NCBI GenBank assembly: GCA_025617745.1
Contig: CM046858.1
Location: 32,278,180 to 32,342,179, forward strand
Source of the DNA: Heliocidaris erythrogramma
Taxonomy: Eukaryota > Echinodermata > Echinoidea > Camarodonta > Echinometridae
Direction of reading: 5' to 3'
DNA length: 64,000 bases
The notes under the pieces: model-generated
What the model was told of the DNA's origin: nothing
The model's input: only the letters and a program-made list of their open reading frames with translations
Databases searched by the model: none
Shown here: positions 1 to 10,915 of the stretch, one piece after another
How positions within the stretch are numbered: the first letter of the stretch is position 1
Layout: the number at the start of each line of letters is the position of its first letter
Program-made: the position numbers and the translations under genes

Positions 1-432
1 CCATAATTCTATAACTATATGAAAAACCGGTCTCTATGATATTAATTTCTCATTTTCATTTTGTTACATAATTACAGTAATTTATACTGAACTGTACACT
101 TGGCTTTCCATTTAAGCCAGCTAGCTAAGTCTGCTTTTGAGAATATGTTCCAGTAATTCTGGTTATTCAGTACTCTGACCCTTTATGTGACATTATACTT
201 GTTTCTACAAAACCATCATTTGCCTTTAAAAAATAAACTTTAAAAAAGGCACACCAAACAGAGTGCTTTTAAAAAAAAATCCTTGATTATGTGACAAAAC
301 TTGACATAAATTAGGCAAATAGCAGAATTTTCCATTGTTTAACAAATGCGTACAATGAGAGTATTGTGTAGTGAAATGCTATGATGTCAGTTCACGTTTA
401 TTCGGCATACATGTACTTTTGTTTGAAATCAG

Positions 433-580
433 GCTGAAGCTCTGGCGCTGACAGTAGCACAGGCATTCAATATTGCTTATGACGTGTGGAAGAAAAGCCG
501 AGTGGAGAAGACTAGCACTGGCTCTGAGGAGAAAGATGAAAGCACATCAGATCATGACTATAGTGAAATATCAGATATAG
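433..580 (+). CDS. LDLRAP1: LDLRAP1-like exon: C-terminal helix of PTB domain
   Basis: The acceptor AG is at 431-432 and the donor GTATGG at 581. The exon reads in frame 0 as AEALALTVAQAFNIAYDVWK, then a charged Ser/Glu/Asp segment. The first 20 residues match the final amphipathic helix of the ARH/GULP PTB fold (LTVAQAF core). It ends in phase 1. The polypyrimidine tract before the acceptor is weak, so the exact 5' edge rests on protein similarity. Confidence 0.85.
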
Positions 581-3500
581 GTATGGAACAATCGTAGGGA
601 GAATGGAACCATTTGATTCGCCAATTTCTCATCAACTATAATCCTTCTAGCATTCATTGCTCCCTTCTTCATCTGTGAAATTCACTGTCGAACAAAAATG
701 GATGTTTGATTACAGATTGTTGCATGTTCAGTCACATTACTCCATTTAGTTGAGTGTAAAGTCAATATGTTGATATTTGTCTTCACCATACACTTGGAGG
801 CTGCCTCTTTTGAGCTACCTACATGTATGGTACATGCTGATTATCTTATCAAACCTTTGCATATCACTTTCATTATTTGCATCTTAAAGTCTTGGTCGCC
901 ACTACAGATTGTGAGCAAGGGCCTCAAATCTGGAAAAATTTCACTTCAAATTGTATTTAAAAAGTTTTTCTGTGATTACTGTAATTAGGGAAGTTTAATA
1001 GTGAAACAATTTTTTACTCTTTCCTGTTTCTTTTTCATTCCTGAGATAAAAAACTAGATTTACCATCTCATAAACATTAAATACATAAACATACGTACTT
1101 CTCAATTTCTTAATCATTAAAAAAATCTAACCCCTCTCCCCCCCCCCAAAAAAAAAAAACAAAACGAAATGCCATGGAGAAGCATGACTTTTCATCATGG
1201 AAAGAAACTTGAAAAGTGCTCAAATGCAAATTGGATGAAATTTTGAGGGAATGTTTTTTTTAAAGGAGTCAAACAATCATTTTAAGGGCTACATGTAGAT
1301 CAACCAAGAGGTGTGATGGGGTTTTTTTTGCGTCTCACCATGAAAAGAATTTTAAAAAGGCATCATTAATATGTTATATTTATGTGCTATTTCATACATT
1401 TATTTATCAAGGAACCCATTTCAAATTATTATTACATGAGCAATTGTAAAACGAAATGAAAAGTAATTGAATATGAGAGGAGGAGCAGTACAGACACTTA
1501 TGTTGTGTTATTATAGGTTCACCGCATAGAAAGTCAGCTCCTCAGGCCATTCCAGGTTGTGATTCAACTCCTTCACCTCTGAATGGATCAAGTCAAGGTT
1601 ACTGGTCTTCAGGAGCTTCACCCATTACACCAACATCAGTAAAACCACAGCCTACATGTAAGACAACTAAAAGTAAGTTCTATCAAACGCAAAACTAATC
1701 ATATTATATTGTATTTTCTTTTCAGTTTCCCATTTTGTCTTCTCTTCTTTTTCAATTTTCACCTCATAATAAAACAGACTCAAGTGACATTGAAAGAAAA
1801 AATTACCTTTAATGTGGTTTTGAGAGGTGTGACAGACTAAAATGAACTTATGGGATACTGATTACATTTAAAACTATGTCATATAAATTTCAGGTAGCAT
1901 CAAATTCATATTCTAGTTAAAAATGTACTAAAATTGGAACTGCTCATTTCCCCTTTCAGGGGCACTAACACCCCCCCCCCCTCGCTCCTCCCGATTAATC
2001 CTACGTTCATTGATTGCTTCCCATTTCAAAATAGTCCTATGACTCTTCTATGTAGCAACTTCCTGTCTCTGTCTCTCTTGTTTTTTTTCAGCCTTGTTTT
2101 CCCAGACATATTAAAGGGATTTTATTCATGTCATGCATGCTGAACTTACGTTGACAAAATATCAAAATTCTTGAAATTCTTTGTAGAAAAAAAGAAAGAT
2201 TTTTCGTGAAGTTAAGTTCTTTTATTTAGATTTTATATTCTTACAGAATTGCTTCCCTGAATTATTTTGTACTTTTGAACTTGCCATTTATGGACAATCA
2301 TAAAATTGAAAGGTAGCACATAAAGTGAAATGCAAAACCAAAGAATTGAAATGTGTGTTTAGTGTATAAGGAAGAAAAAAAAAGACTAAAAAAAAAAAGC
2401 CTAGAGGGCCCAAACGTGGTAAAACATGTCTTTACATATCCGGGTATTAACTCTTTTCTTTATAATTGATTTTTTTTTTTAACGAAAATATCATTGCACA
2501 TTTCTAGCACATTAATAAATCATATGTACAGACAGTAATTATTTTCGAAAATCCATTAAAAAATAGCCATGTATATGTTAGTCATTGTATCCCCCGAACT
2601 AGTTTTGAAATGGCATTATATAGTTTTGAAAGTACATACACACAGTATAAAGACTACTTTACCTCAGTATAGAAACACACTTGGAATACCAAAATTATAC
2701 ATGTTTGCAAAAGATATTTATAGGATAGTATAATTATTCAAGGATTACACAATGATTGCATCACTTTACACCAACAGAGCTTTGTCATTCATGGCTCATT
2801 TTTCCCGATTGATGTGTCATATGAAAGGACAGAAAATGAACTTCCTAGAAATGTCATTATCTCTTTTAAATTCAGATATTGATTTTTTGAAACGAATGTA
2901 TTTTCTTTAGACCAAATGGAAATTTATGAAATTTTCTGTACTAAGCAAATGGGAGAGGAGTCCGCAATATATGTCATGGAGTTGCCAATTTGTGTTTGAT
3001 TGATTCAAACTTTAAAAATTCATACATTTCTTATTTATTATAGTATTTTGGTCAACCTTTGCTGACCTGTTTCTTTAGTTTGTCTGCTTCTTTAAAAATC
3101 AAACTTGTAATCAGGGTAGACGGTTCCTTTAAAAGAACAAAATCTGTTTTGTAACATTGATACCTCTATCATCTCACTGTCTCTCTTGCTTCCTTTGCAG
3201 TATGAACAGTTCAATCAAATGTCTCTATCCCTCTTGCTTTACTTGCAGTATTATCAGTTCAGTCTGATGCCTCTATCTCTCTTGCTTTACTTGCAGTATT
3301 AACAGTTCAATCTGATGCCCCCATCATCTCATCCTCTGCACCACCTTCCACTGTCAACCTTGAGAAGCATCGGCCTCCCCCTCTAGTCTTCAACAATCGC
3401 ATTCACATAGAAGAAGATAGCAACAAACATGCTCACCAGGTGACAACCTCCCTTTCACATCTTGTAAGTATCAAACAGATGCAGCTATGTTGAGTATAGT

Positions 3501-6500
3501 GTTTCACTGTACTTGAGTTGTATGTTCAGGTTTAACGTAGAGCTTCAAGTAATATATCTAAGGAAGTCCTGAATTATTCATTTTACTTGACAAATTTTAA
3601 TTTACAGCTTATGTGCAGCTATCTCCACCATTGATCCTGGAATTGATCCTGGAATCCTGGAATATTTCATTCACATGAAGTTTGTGGTGCCTGGTCACAT
3701 AGAGAATATGTGAATATCATTTTATTGCCTAATTTTGGGTTTACAAACTTTACATGTACACCATATGATTTGTCTTTCTGTCTTGATTTTCATTTATATG
3801 AAGATCATGTAGCCGGTCTCAAACTCTGAATGTTACGAGAATTTGTTAAGATCTTTATTGTATCCCCCGAACTAGTGTTCGGGGAGACTATGGATATGGC
3901 ATCGTCACGCCGCGTCTGCCGCAGGGATTTTCTTGTGAGCGCTCTACTGGCTGCAGTTTTTGTCAGATCACCTTCAAATTTCACATGGGGGTGCATTATG
4001 GTAAGATGAAGAAGCCTATTGTTTTTGGTGTGGGCGTAGTCATGGTTGCCATGGTAACCATATTTTTAAAGAAATGGTAAAGATTTTCTTGTGAGCGCTC
4101 TACAAGCTGCAGTTCTTGTCGGATCACTTTCAATTTCAAAACAACTAAAAAATTACAAAAGTACAAAAAGGTCAAATTTGTCAGCAGTGATACCCGAGGT
4201 CCCAAATTGCCACTTTATCCATTTCAGTCACAACATTGATTCAAATGAGGGATGGGTGACGGGTTCGGGGGATACATGTACTCGGACTGGTCGCCCTCCG
4301 AGTGCTGTAGTTTATATTTTGCTTTATGTATATATTGTGATATGATTTAGATGAGTTGGGTTTTTTTTACCTTCTTTATATAATGTACTTCAAGATATTA
4401 AGATGTTAACTGGAAAAAAAATTCAGCATGGCACCAAAGGTGACGAAAACATACATTTATTTTGTTAGGGGTCCTATTCTACCCTTATATTTGAAATAGG
4501 CTGCATGAACTTCATTAATAAATAAAAACAAGTCATCAACACAAAAACAGGCAATAAAGTAATATTTACGTACAGTATACCAAAGTTCACATTCTCATTT
4601 GCAAAGTGAGATGCAAGCGAGCTAGTTTAGACAATGCTTGGCATATGCCTTGTTTACTGTTGCCAGATCAGATTGATAAAACCATGAAGGTTAAAACTGT
4701 AGTCTAGTAATGTGACAGCTAGGCTTCAAATCTCAATGTAATTTCTACCAAAAATTATGAAACGAAAAAATTACAGTTTGAAGTTTGATCTTTATATTTT
4801 GTAGAATTTGAAGGGAGAGATAACATTCCTACCTCTCCCTCCCTCAGAACTTCAAACCATTATCTGTAAATCATCTTTCTATATTCAGCTGCCACATTTC
4901 TTTCAAAATTTAACTGCGCATATGAGAGCAGGATCTCAGTGTAGTCTCTCTCTTCTAAATCTTCTTAAAAATAAAGATCAAACTTCAAACGGTAAGTTTT
5001 TGTTAACTCTTTCTATTAAGCCTAGAATCTAGGCTAAACCCATCGCCAACATGCTATTTTGTAGGAAAGCGTCACATTTCTAATGTGGCCGCTGAAGCTC
5101 TTCCATAATGCTTCTGCATGCGACCATTCATGAACCTCTGTAATTCAACGCTATACATAAATGCATGTATATCTGGGATAATTTCATAGCAGTTCTCGGT
5201 AGATCCAAGACTGTTCGAGGTTACCAAGGAGGTTTGCCTAGTACCTCCTCAAGGTTACTTTGCAGTCTTGTTAGGTCCACAGACTCGACATTATGTGGTG
5301 CTTCTTAATGGTTAAATTCATCCCTATTCAAGACTCGGCAGGTCCACTCTAGACACCCAGGGAGTGCGCAATGTGCCCACCGGTCGACCTGGGACTAGGT
5401 GAATAGGGCTTTTCAAATGATTTATCAATTTCATTAAGGGTATACTTTTTTGTTCTATTTTGTTCTAGTTACCAAGTATTATTGAACTGCACTATGAAAT
5501 TTTGAACATGCATTGACTTAAACTTATCATTTTATTTGATATTTTCAAATATGTAAATAAAAATAATTCTTCTGACATCCTTTTTCATTCTTAGGATCTG
5601 GAAGAAGATGGAGACTTAGATGACTGTTTTTCAAAGTGAGTATACAATTCTTATCCTAGTCTTAGAGAGTAATTCAATTGAAACAATTTGCTTTCATTAA
5701 AATTAGGGGAAAAAAATTTATACCGCGGCAGATCAGCTCGACGTTTCTCTGGCAATGTGTGTGTACACGTATATATGTGTATCCATTTTTTCTAATACTT
5801 TAGCTGTTCTAGCACTTCAAAAGTTCTTTGCTTTGTGAAGTGTTTTATTAGTTGACTTGGTGATCTAGGAAGCCTCAATTGGTTGATCAGATTCAAGTTC
5901 TGTTTTTCGGTTCTTTAGTTGTATAGTGCCAACAAAAACAAGAACAAAAATGATGATGAAGAAGCCACCCTAAATTGATGTGACTGATAAAGAAACCTCA
6001 ACTTATCACATTGTAATTAACTTTAGAAATGCTGGAACAACTTTAATGTTGGAGAGAGTAAGAACACTGAAATAATATCAGAAACATATTGAGCTGTAAT
6101 TACTGTAAGGTGGTTGGTGGATGGATTTTTCCAATTGATGACCCACTTTTTTTCTGACACCCCTGATAAAATTTTCCTGACGCACTTTTTTGCCATTTAC
6201 TTCGTACACTGGGGCTTTTCATGAGTTTTTGTGATTGGCTTTTTGGCCAGTGAATATTCATTAGCTACAGTATCTACTTGATTTTTCAAAACGAGTATGT
6301 GGTCATCTTTCTGTCACGCAAAAAATATCAACTTTTAAAAAAGCTCCTGAAAATGACTCGTTTAGCGATAAAATGTTAAAATGAGTAAAATTTGTGATCT
6401 CTGAGGTGTGTATTTTGATTAGGTAATATTGAAATGTCATGAAACTGACGTATATTTGTTCTCTGGACCATGTATTTTGGGGGGTAGCAGGGTACAGCGT

Positions 6501-8518
6501 GAACTTTTTTTTTTTCAAGTTTAGCAAAGGTGATCGCAGTTAATGTTACTGATATGGGATCACGACTGCTAGTGACAGCTGCCGGGGACCTGCCCGGGGC
6601 CTAATGCAAGGGTGAAATGCTGAATGCTTCGATCAGTAGTGTACATATAAGAAGACATAAAATTGAAATGACAACCATGAATAATGAAAAATTAAGAGAA
6701 CAGAGGTATTTAATATTCATGCATGTTACAAAAATCCTGGGCCCATATTCACAACACCCTATTAATAGGGAACTGGAATATGCACCCATGTAAGATATCC
6801 CTTAAAGATTCTGTAGAGTGGTGAAAATATTTCCTTTCCAATTTTGTTGTGGTTGTGCCTCAATTTGGCATTCGCGGTTGATAGTCTCGTTCATACTCGA
6901 ACTTTTATAGTAGGGAAACTGTGCACATACTGTGCTAGTATAGTCTACAAAGATATACGTATTTGCAAGCCCTACGCTTCATCAGATTCTCTTCACTTTT
7001 TAAATTCTTAATGACATAAAAGCAAAGATATCTTATAATAATAAAAATAATAATAATAGACATTTATAACACGCCATCTATCTAGGTAGCCTATTCCGAG
7101 GCGCGAAAGTACTACTATTACCCTGGCTTTAGCCGAGCTGCCCTAAGGCGCTAAAAGCATTCAAGGAATAAATTCCTACCAGGTACCCATTTACTACACC
7201 TGGGTGGAGAGTGGCAAATGTAGATTAATATCTTGCCAAAGGACAATACAATAAAAAAAATTGCACTTTTTTTTTTCTTTGTATGAAATTTTGGGGCAAG
7301 ATTTCTTTATATGCTTGTGATTTTTCACCATATTTTTTTTCCCCTAATGAGTTGTCAAAATTAAGGTGTGGCCTTTGTGATGGAAAATAAGGTATTCACT
7401 TATTTATATCTTTGTTTTTCATGACAGTCATGTCAATTTTATCTTCCTATGTACGCTGCTATTCGGAGCATTCAGCATTTCACCCTTGCATTAGGCCCTG
7501 GCAGATCTCTGGGCAGCTGTAGCAAGCAGTCGTGCTCCCATATCAGTAACATTAGCTGCGATCACCTTTCCTAAACTTGAAAAAAACAAAAAACGTTCAG
7601 CCCTGTACCCTGTTACCCCCCAAATAACATGGTCCTGAGAACAAATATACGTCAGTTTCATAACATTTCAATATTACCAAATCTAAATACACAACTGAGA
7701 GATCACAAAGTTCACGCATTTTAACATTGTGTCATTAAAACAGTCATTTTCAGGAACTTTTTTAAAAGTTAATTGTATTTTTTGCATGATGAAAAGATGA
7801 CCACAAACTTGTTTTTTAAAATCAATTAGATTGCTAATGAATATTCAATAGCAAAAAAGCCAATCAAAGAAACCGAATCTTCCATTTCCCATGTAGCTAG
7901 CAACACCAACACTGAATGTGAAATGAAAATTTTCAACCTCTTTCATAGGGTATAAATGTTGGTGAATGGAAATTTGGACATGAAATCAAACATCTGGATC
8001 CGAGCTCGGTTTAGCAGACAATATTTGACTAAATTTAAACACCAGCAACCAGAACTACCTTAAAAAAATAAGAAGTCAACCAACACATGACACCAATTTT
8101 TTTTCTCATTAACTGTTCAGTGTTGGATCATAATTTCATGGCAAAATAAACACCAACACCAGACACCTCCACCGAGCATGAAATCATACATTGTATTAAA
8201 AAACATTGAACTCTTATTAATACAAAATTCTTTTTAGGTTATAAACCTATGCTTATATTATGGAGCTTTCCTTTGAAGACATGAAATGGCCTCAATTTCA
8301 TGTGATGTTATCCTAATTTAATTTGAAACAGATTGGCTGAGAGTAGATCCAATCCTGGTCTTCTCGACATTAATGTAAGACGCTCTCAATTTGACGCTGA
8401 TGTGATCGTGCATTTCTCTGGTACAAACAAGGACCGGGATACTTTACTCAAATCAGAGTCCAAGGATTCCTTCTTCCTGCCAGAGTCACAAGACAACCTC
8501 ATCGTTGGTGACCTTTGA
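433..8518 (+). CDS. LDLRAP1: LDLRAP1/ARH-like clathrin adaptor, last five coding exons (5' partial)
   Basis: Joined exons 433-580, 1517-1672, 3297-3463, 5595-5635 and 8332-8518 keep one open frame (phases 1, 1, 0, 2) for 232 residues and a TGA stop. The family binds FxNPxY tails of LDL-receptor-type cargo with a PTB domain and links them to clathrin and AP-2 at coated pits. Seen here: the last PTB helix (LTVAQAFNIAYDVW), a Ser/Pro-rich linker, and DDCFSKLAESRSNPGLLD. The last stretch lines up closely with the part of human ARH that holds the AP-2 beta-appendage motif FxxLxxxR. The linker differs from human ARH, and I see no clathrin box of the LLDLE type. The N-terminal PTB exons must lie left of position 1. 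Introns carry many TIR and foldback elements. The alternative, another PTB adaptor such as GULP1, fits the C-terminus poorly. Confidence 0.85.
1517..1672 (+). CDS. LDLRAP1: LDLRAP1-like exon: Ser/Pro-rich linker
   Basis: The acceptor is TTATAG at 1511-1516 and the donor GTAAGT begins at 1673. Entered in phase 1, it encodes about 52 residues rich in Ser, Pro and Thr with no domain, as expected for the disordered linker after a PTB domain. A second possible donor, GTAAGA at 1658, would drop five codons and keep the phase. Confidence 0.75.
2586..2607. mobile_element. Solo end of TGTATCCCCCG-TIR element
   Basis: The sequence TGTATCCCCCGAACTAG at 2586-2602 repeats the left terminus of the element at 3859. 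I see no matching right end nearby, so this is a truncated copy inside the adaptor gene intron. Confidence 0.5.
3181..3296 (+). repeat. 48-bp tandem triplication of a 3' splice site
   Basis: Three direct copies of a pyrimidine tract, TTGCAG and the first exon bases place acceptors at 3200, 3248 and 3296. The period is exactly 48, a multiple of three. The second and third copies are nearly identical. The first has drifted and carries a TGA. Confidence 0.85.
3297..3463 (+). CDS. LDLRAP1: LDLRAP1-like exon: linker, with alternative upstream acceptors
   Basis: The proximal acceptor TTGCAG ends at 3296 and the donor GTAAGT starts at 3464. Entered in phase 1, it encodes ILTVQSDAPIISSSAPP and a further linker. 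The 48 bp before it are a copy of the acceptor region, and the 48 bp before that are another. Using the acceptor ending at 3248 would add 16 in-frame codons. Using the one ending at 3200 puts TGA in the second codon. The third acceptor is therefore the conservative choice. Confidence 0.75.
3859..4276. mobile_element. 418-bp TIR element with internal repeat
   Basis: The perfect 14-bp termini are TGTATCCCCCGAAC (3859-3872) and GTTCGGGGGATACA (4263-4276). Inside, a segment around GATTTTCTTGTGAGCGCTCT occurs twice (about 3927 and 4081), so the interior is a short tandem array. The termini share TGTATCCCCCG with the 2-kb element at 58888-60875, which suggests one family. There is no coding capacity. 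Confidence 0.8.
4805..4991 (+). other. Possible frame-shifting cassette exon in adaptor gene
   Basis: The stretch is open in the entering phase, from an acceptor TTTTGTAG (ending 4804) to a strong donor G|GTAAGT at 4992. It would encode 62 residues including SLLNLLKNKDQ. Its length of 187 shifts the frame, and the next exon would then stop after about nine codons. It is either an alternative or poison exon, or chance. Confidence 0.25.
5595..5635 (+). CDS. LDLRAP1: LDLRAP1-like micro-exon: acidic start of AP-2-binding motif
   Basis: The acceptor is TTCTTAG at 5588-5594 and the donor is a consensus GTGAGT at 5636. This 41-nt exon encodes DLEEDGDLDDCFS plus two bases of a Lys codon. Joined to the next exon it makes D-x-x-F-x-x-L-x-x-x-R, the beta2-appendage motif of ARH. 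Reading past the donor meets a stop at once (AAGTGA), so splicing is required. Confidence 0.85.
6233..7865. mobile_element. Long foldback element in last adaptor intron
   Basis: Arms at 6233-6630 and 7466-7865 are inverted copies over about 400 nt with small indels. Landmarks such as GAATATTCATTAG, GACGTATATTTGTTCTC and AATGCAAGGGTGAAATGC recur as reverse complements. The 835-nt spacer holds a SINE fragment. No ORF for a transposase is visible. An intronic transcript could fold into a long imperfect duplex. Confidence 0.85.
7036..7245 (-). mobile_element. SINE body fragment (head missing)
   Basis: Reading on the minus strand it carries CTTTGGCAAGA, CACTCTCCACCCAGGTG and a (ATT)n tail, also found in the SINEs at 34636, 41944 and 20637. 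The tRNA-like promoter head is absent. It sits in the spacer of the 6233-7865 foldback. Confidence 0.7.
8332..8518 (+). CDS. LDLRAP1: LDLRAP1-like terminal coding exon
   Basis: The acceptor AACAG ends at 8331. The exon completes the Lys codon and encodes LAESRSNPGLLDINV, then about 45 hydrophilic residues ending VGDL and TGA at 8516-8518. The LAxSRxNPxxLD core is shared with human ARH. A 282-bp foldback element starts 20 bp after the stop, so it lies in the presumed 3' UTR. Confidence 0.85.
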
Positions 8519-8538
8519 CCTTGACTTAACCAGTCTTC

Positions 8539-8820
8539 ATATGATGCACAACGCGTTAACCCGGGGTATAGCGTTGTACCCCGGGGTACCATAGTGTCCC
8601 TGTATTAATTAAAGAGTTGCGACAACTGGGGATTTGAACGCCATTTTATTTCCACTATTACATAACATTTCTATTCAATTCCGATGAGCACCTGGGTGTT
8701 CTCAATAGAAAGAATTTGTTTCCAGAAAAGTGAGACGTCCATGTCGCAACTCTTTAATACAGGGACACTATGGTACCTCGGGTACAACGCTACCCCGGGG
8801 TAACGCGTGGTGCATCATAT
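8539..8820. mobile_element. 282-bp foldback/MITE just after adaptor stop codon
   Basis: The left arm 8539-8624 and right arm 8742-8820 are reverse complements over about 80 nt, starting ATATGATGCAC and ending GTGCATCATAT. Both contain CCCCGGGGTA and GTGTCCCTGTATTA. The 117-nt spacer is unique here. It lies in the presumed 3' UTR and would form a very stable hairpin in the mRNA. Confidence 0.85.
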
Positions 8821-9791
8821 AGCAGAGGGATGAATTTTTGAAACCCATTTTACACTTGTTTAGTAGAATGAATGAACATCAATTCTAATTAGAATATGAA
8901 AAGGAAAATGTGAACTTTTTGTATTCCATGATTTTTTGTACAGAATGAGCAGTATTGAGACATAGTGATGATTGCACAAGTGATGTTTAAGACTACTCAA
9001 TGCAATTTATATAGAAAGTATATGTACATGTAGAGGTATTGATTGGTGATGAATATTTATGTCTAGCTTGCAAAATACATAATTATTGCTTTTTATTTTC
9101 TGTGATACTGTTTTGCATTAAATGTGCATAAGGCATGGTTATTAATATCATTTAAAATGTATAGAAATGAAATCTTATTCCGTAGAAAGAACCCAGATTT
9201 CTTGTTTTTGTAGTGATTGATGAATCGCATCTTGTGCCTATGTGCAATGTCTTTTATCACTTGTTTGTCTAGTGCCCGGCAGAAAGCCTCTAACAAATTG
9301 ACCCATGACAAATGTACATTTTTAGAAAAAAAATGCATTTTAACATTTGAGCTTTCATTGGATACATCTTTAAAATACATTGCAGTCAAAACACTGTCTC
9401 AGTTTTTAACAGTGATAGCTTATTCCTTTAGCTAATATATACAAACAATTGTAGGCAGAGAGAATGAGCCCAGTAGAATGTCATGAATGGTATTCACATC
9501 CTTTTGCTAGACAAAACTGACATGCAATGAATTTGATGGGCCAATGAGAACTTTTGTTTTATAGAAGAAATTTGTCCATTAAGTTGTATATGGACTCCTA
9601 TCAAAAGATATCATTAACTGTTTAATACAAAGCTGAGATATCTTGCACTTGGTCTTTGGAAAATGGGTGTCATTATAAAATCAAAATATATTCAGTGAGT
9701 AAAAAATTCACAAAATTGTGCAGGAAGTTGCTTTCAATTCAAACATTTAGCCAGGCACAAAATAATTTGATAAATTAAATGAAACATTTAG

Positions 9792-9916
9792 GGGGTGTTG
9801 CAAGAAAGTTGCAATCAAATGCAAATCCCCTAAATCAGTCGCAAGTCTTGCAATTGATTGCAAGTTCCATTTAAAATATGTATTTGCAATTGATTGCAAC
9901 TTTCTTGCAACACCCC
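9792..9916. mobile_element. 125-bp MITE, GGGGTGTTGCAAG family, copy 1
   Basis: It begins GGGGTGTTGCAAGAAAGTTG and ends with the reverse complement at 9897-9916. The interior repeats the CAATTGATTGCAA theme, so most of the element is palindromic. A second, longer copy is at 50946-51119. Confidence 0.85.
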
Positions 9917-10120
9917 ATTAGTCGTGTAGATGACAAAGATTATATGTATGAAAAATGTAGATCCATGATCTTCATAAACCCACATGTTAACCTACATACA
10001 ATGTATTAATGATGACATTGAATGCAATTTGTATTTATTTTTGTAATTAACATGACTACTGTCCTCATGAAAGGGTTTAGATATGCTTTAATGTGTGAAA
10101 ATCTATGGGCACCCAACCTG

Positions 10121-10915
10121 GGCTGGGCTGTTATAAACAATTTTTGGGTATCCACTTGATCGGGAACCACCCTGCACAACTTCCAGGTGGACTACCTCGA
10201 AAATTGCTGCCATTTTGGACACCATGTGTTACTAGCAATAACAGTTATGAATATAACTTTTTAATAGAACCTTCAAATACCATATATGAGGCATCAAATT
10301 GAAGGAAGTGAAATTCCCTACGGTAACACATTTGATTGTTTTGGTGATGATTTGCATAACAATTTTGGGCCAAATAAGTGAAGTTTTACCATTTTTCCCA
10401 ACATATGATGCACTAAAATACATTTTTCTCCATATTTCAAATGCCCTTATGACTAATGACTTGAAACTTTCTTCAAGACTGCCAAGATGTATATATGGTC
10501 AATATCATATGAAAATTACAAATTTGCTGCTTTTCTGGCAAAAAATGGTTATTTAAGAAAGTTTCAAGTCATTAGTCATAAGGGCATTTGAAATATGGAG
10601 AAAAATGTATTTTAGTGCAAGTCATATACAGTAGTTGGAAAAAATTGTAAAAATTCATGTATTTGGCCCAAAATTGTTATGCAAATCATCACCAAAACAA
10701 TCGAATGTGGTACCATGTTGTAGGGAATTTAACTTCCTTCAATTTGATGCCTCATACATGGTATTTGAAGGTTCTATTGGAAAGTTATAGTATTCAAAAT
10801 TGTCAATGACGGCCATTTTTTTTCAGCTGCATATTTTTGAGGTAGTCCAACTGGAACTTGTGCAGGGTGGTCCCCTGAACAAGCTGATGCCCAACAACCT
10901 TTTACAACAGCCCAT
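10121..10915. mobile_element. 795-bp near-perfect palindrome (foldback element)
   Basis: The left arm 10121-10473 and right arm 10556-10915 are inverted copies around an 82-nt spacer. Shared landmarks include ACCACCCTGCACAA, GGACTACCTC, AATTGAAGGAAGT, TGATGATTTGCATAAC and CCCTTATGACTAATGACTTG. There is no transposase ORF. The arms differ by scattered substitutions and small indels, so this is not an assembly mirror artefact. Confidence 0.88.
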
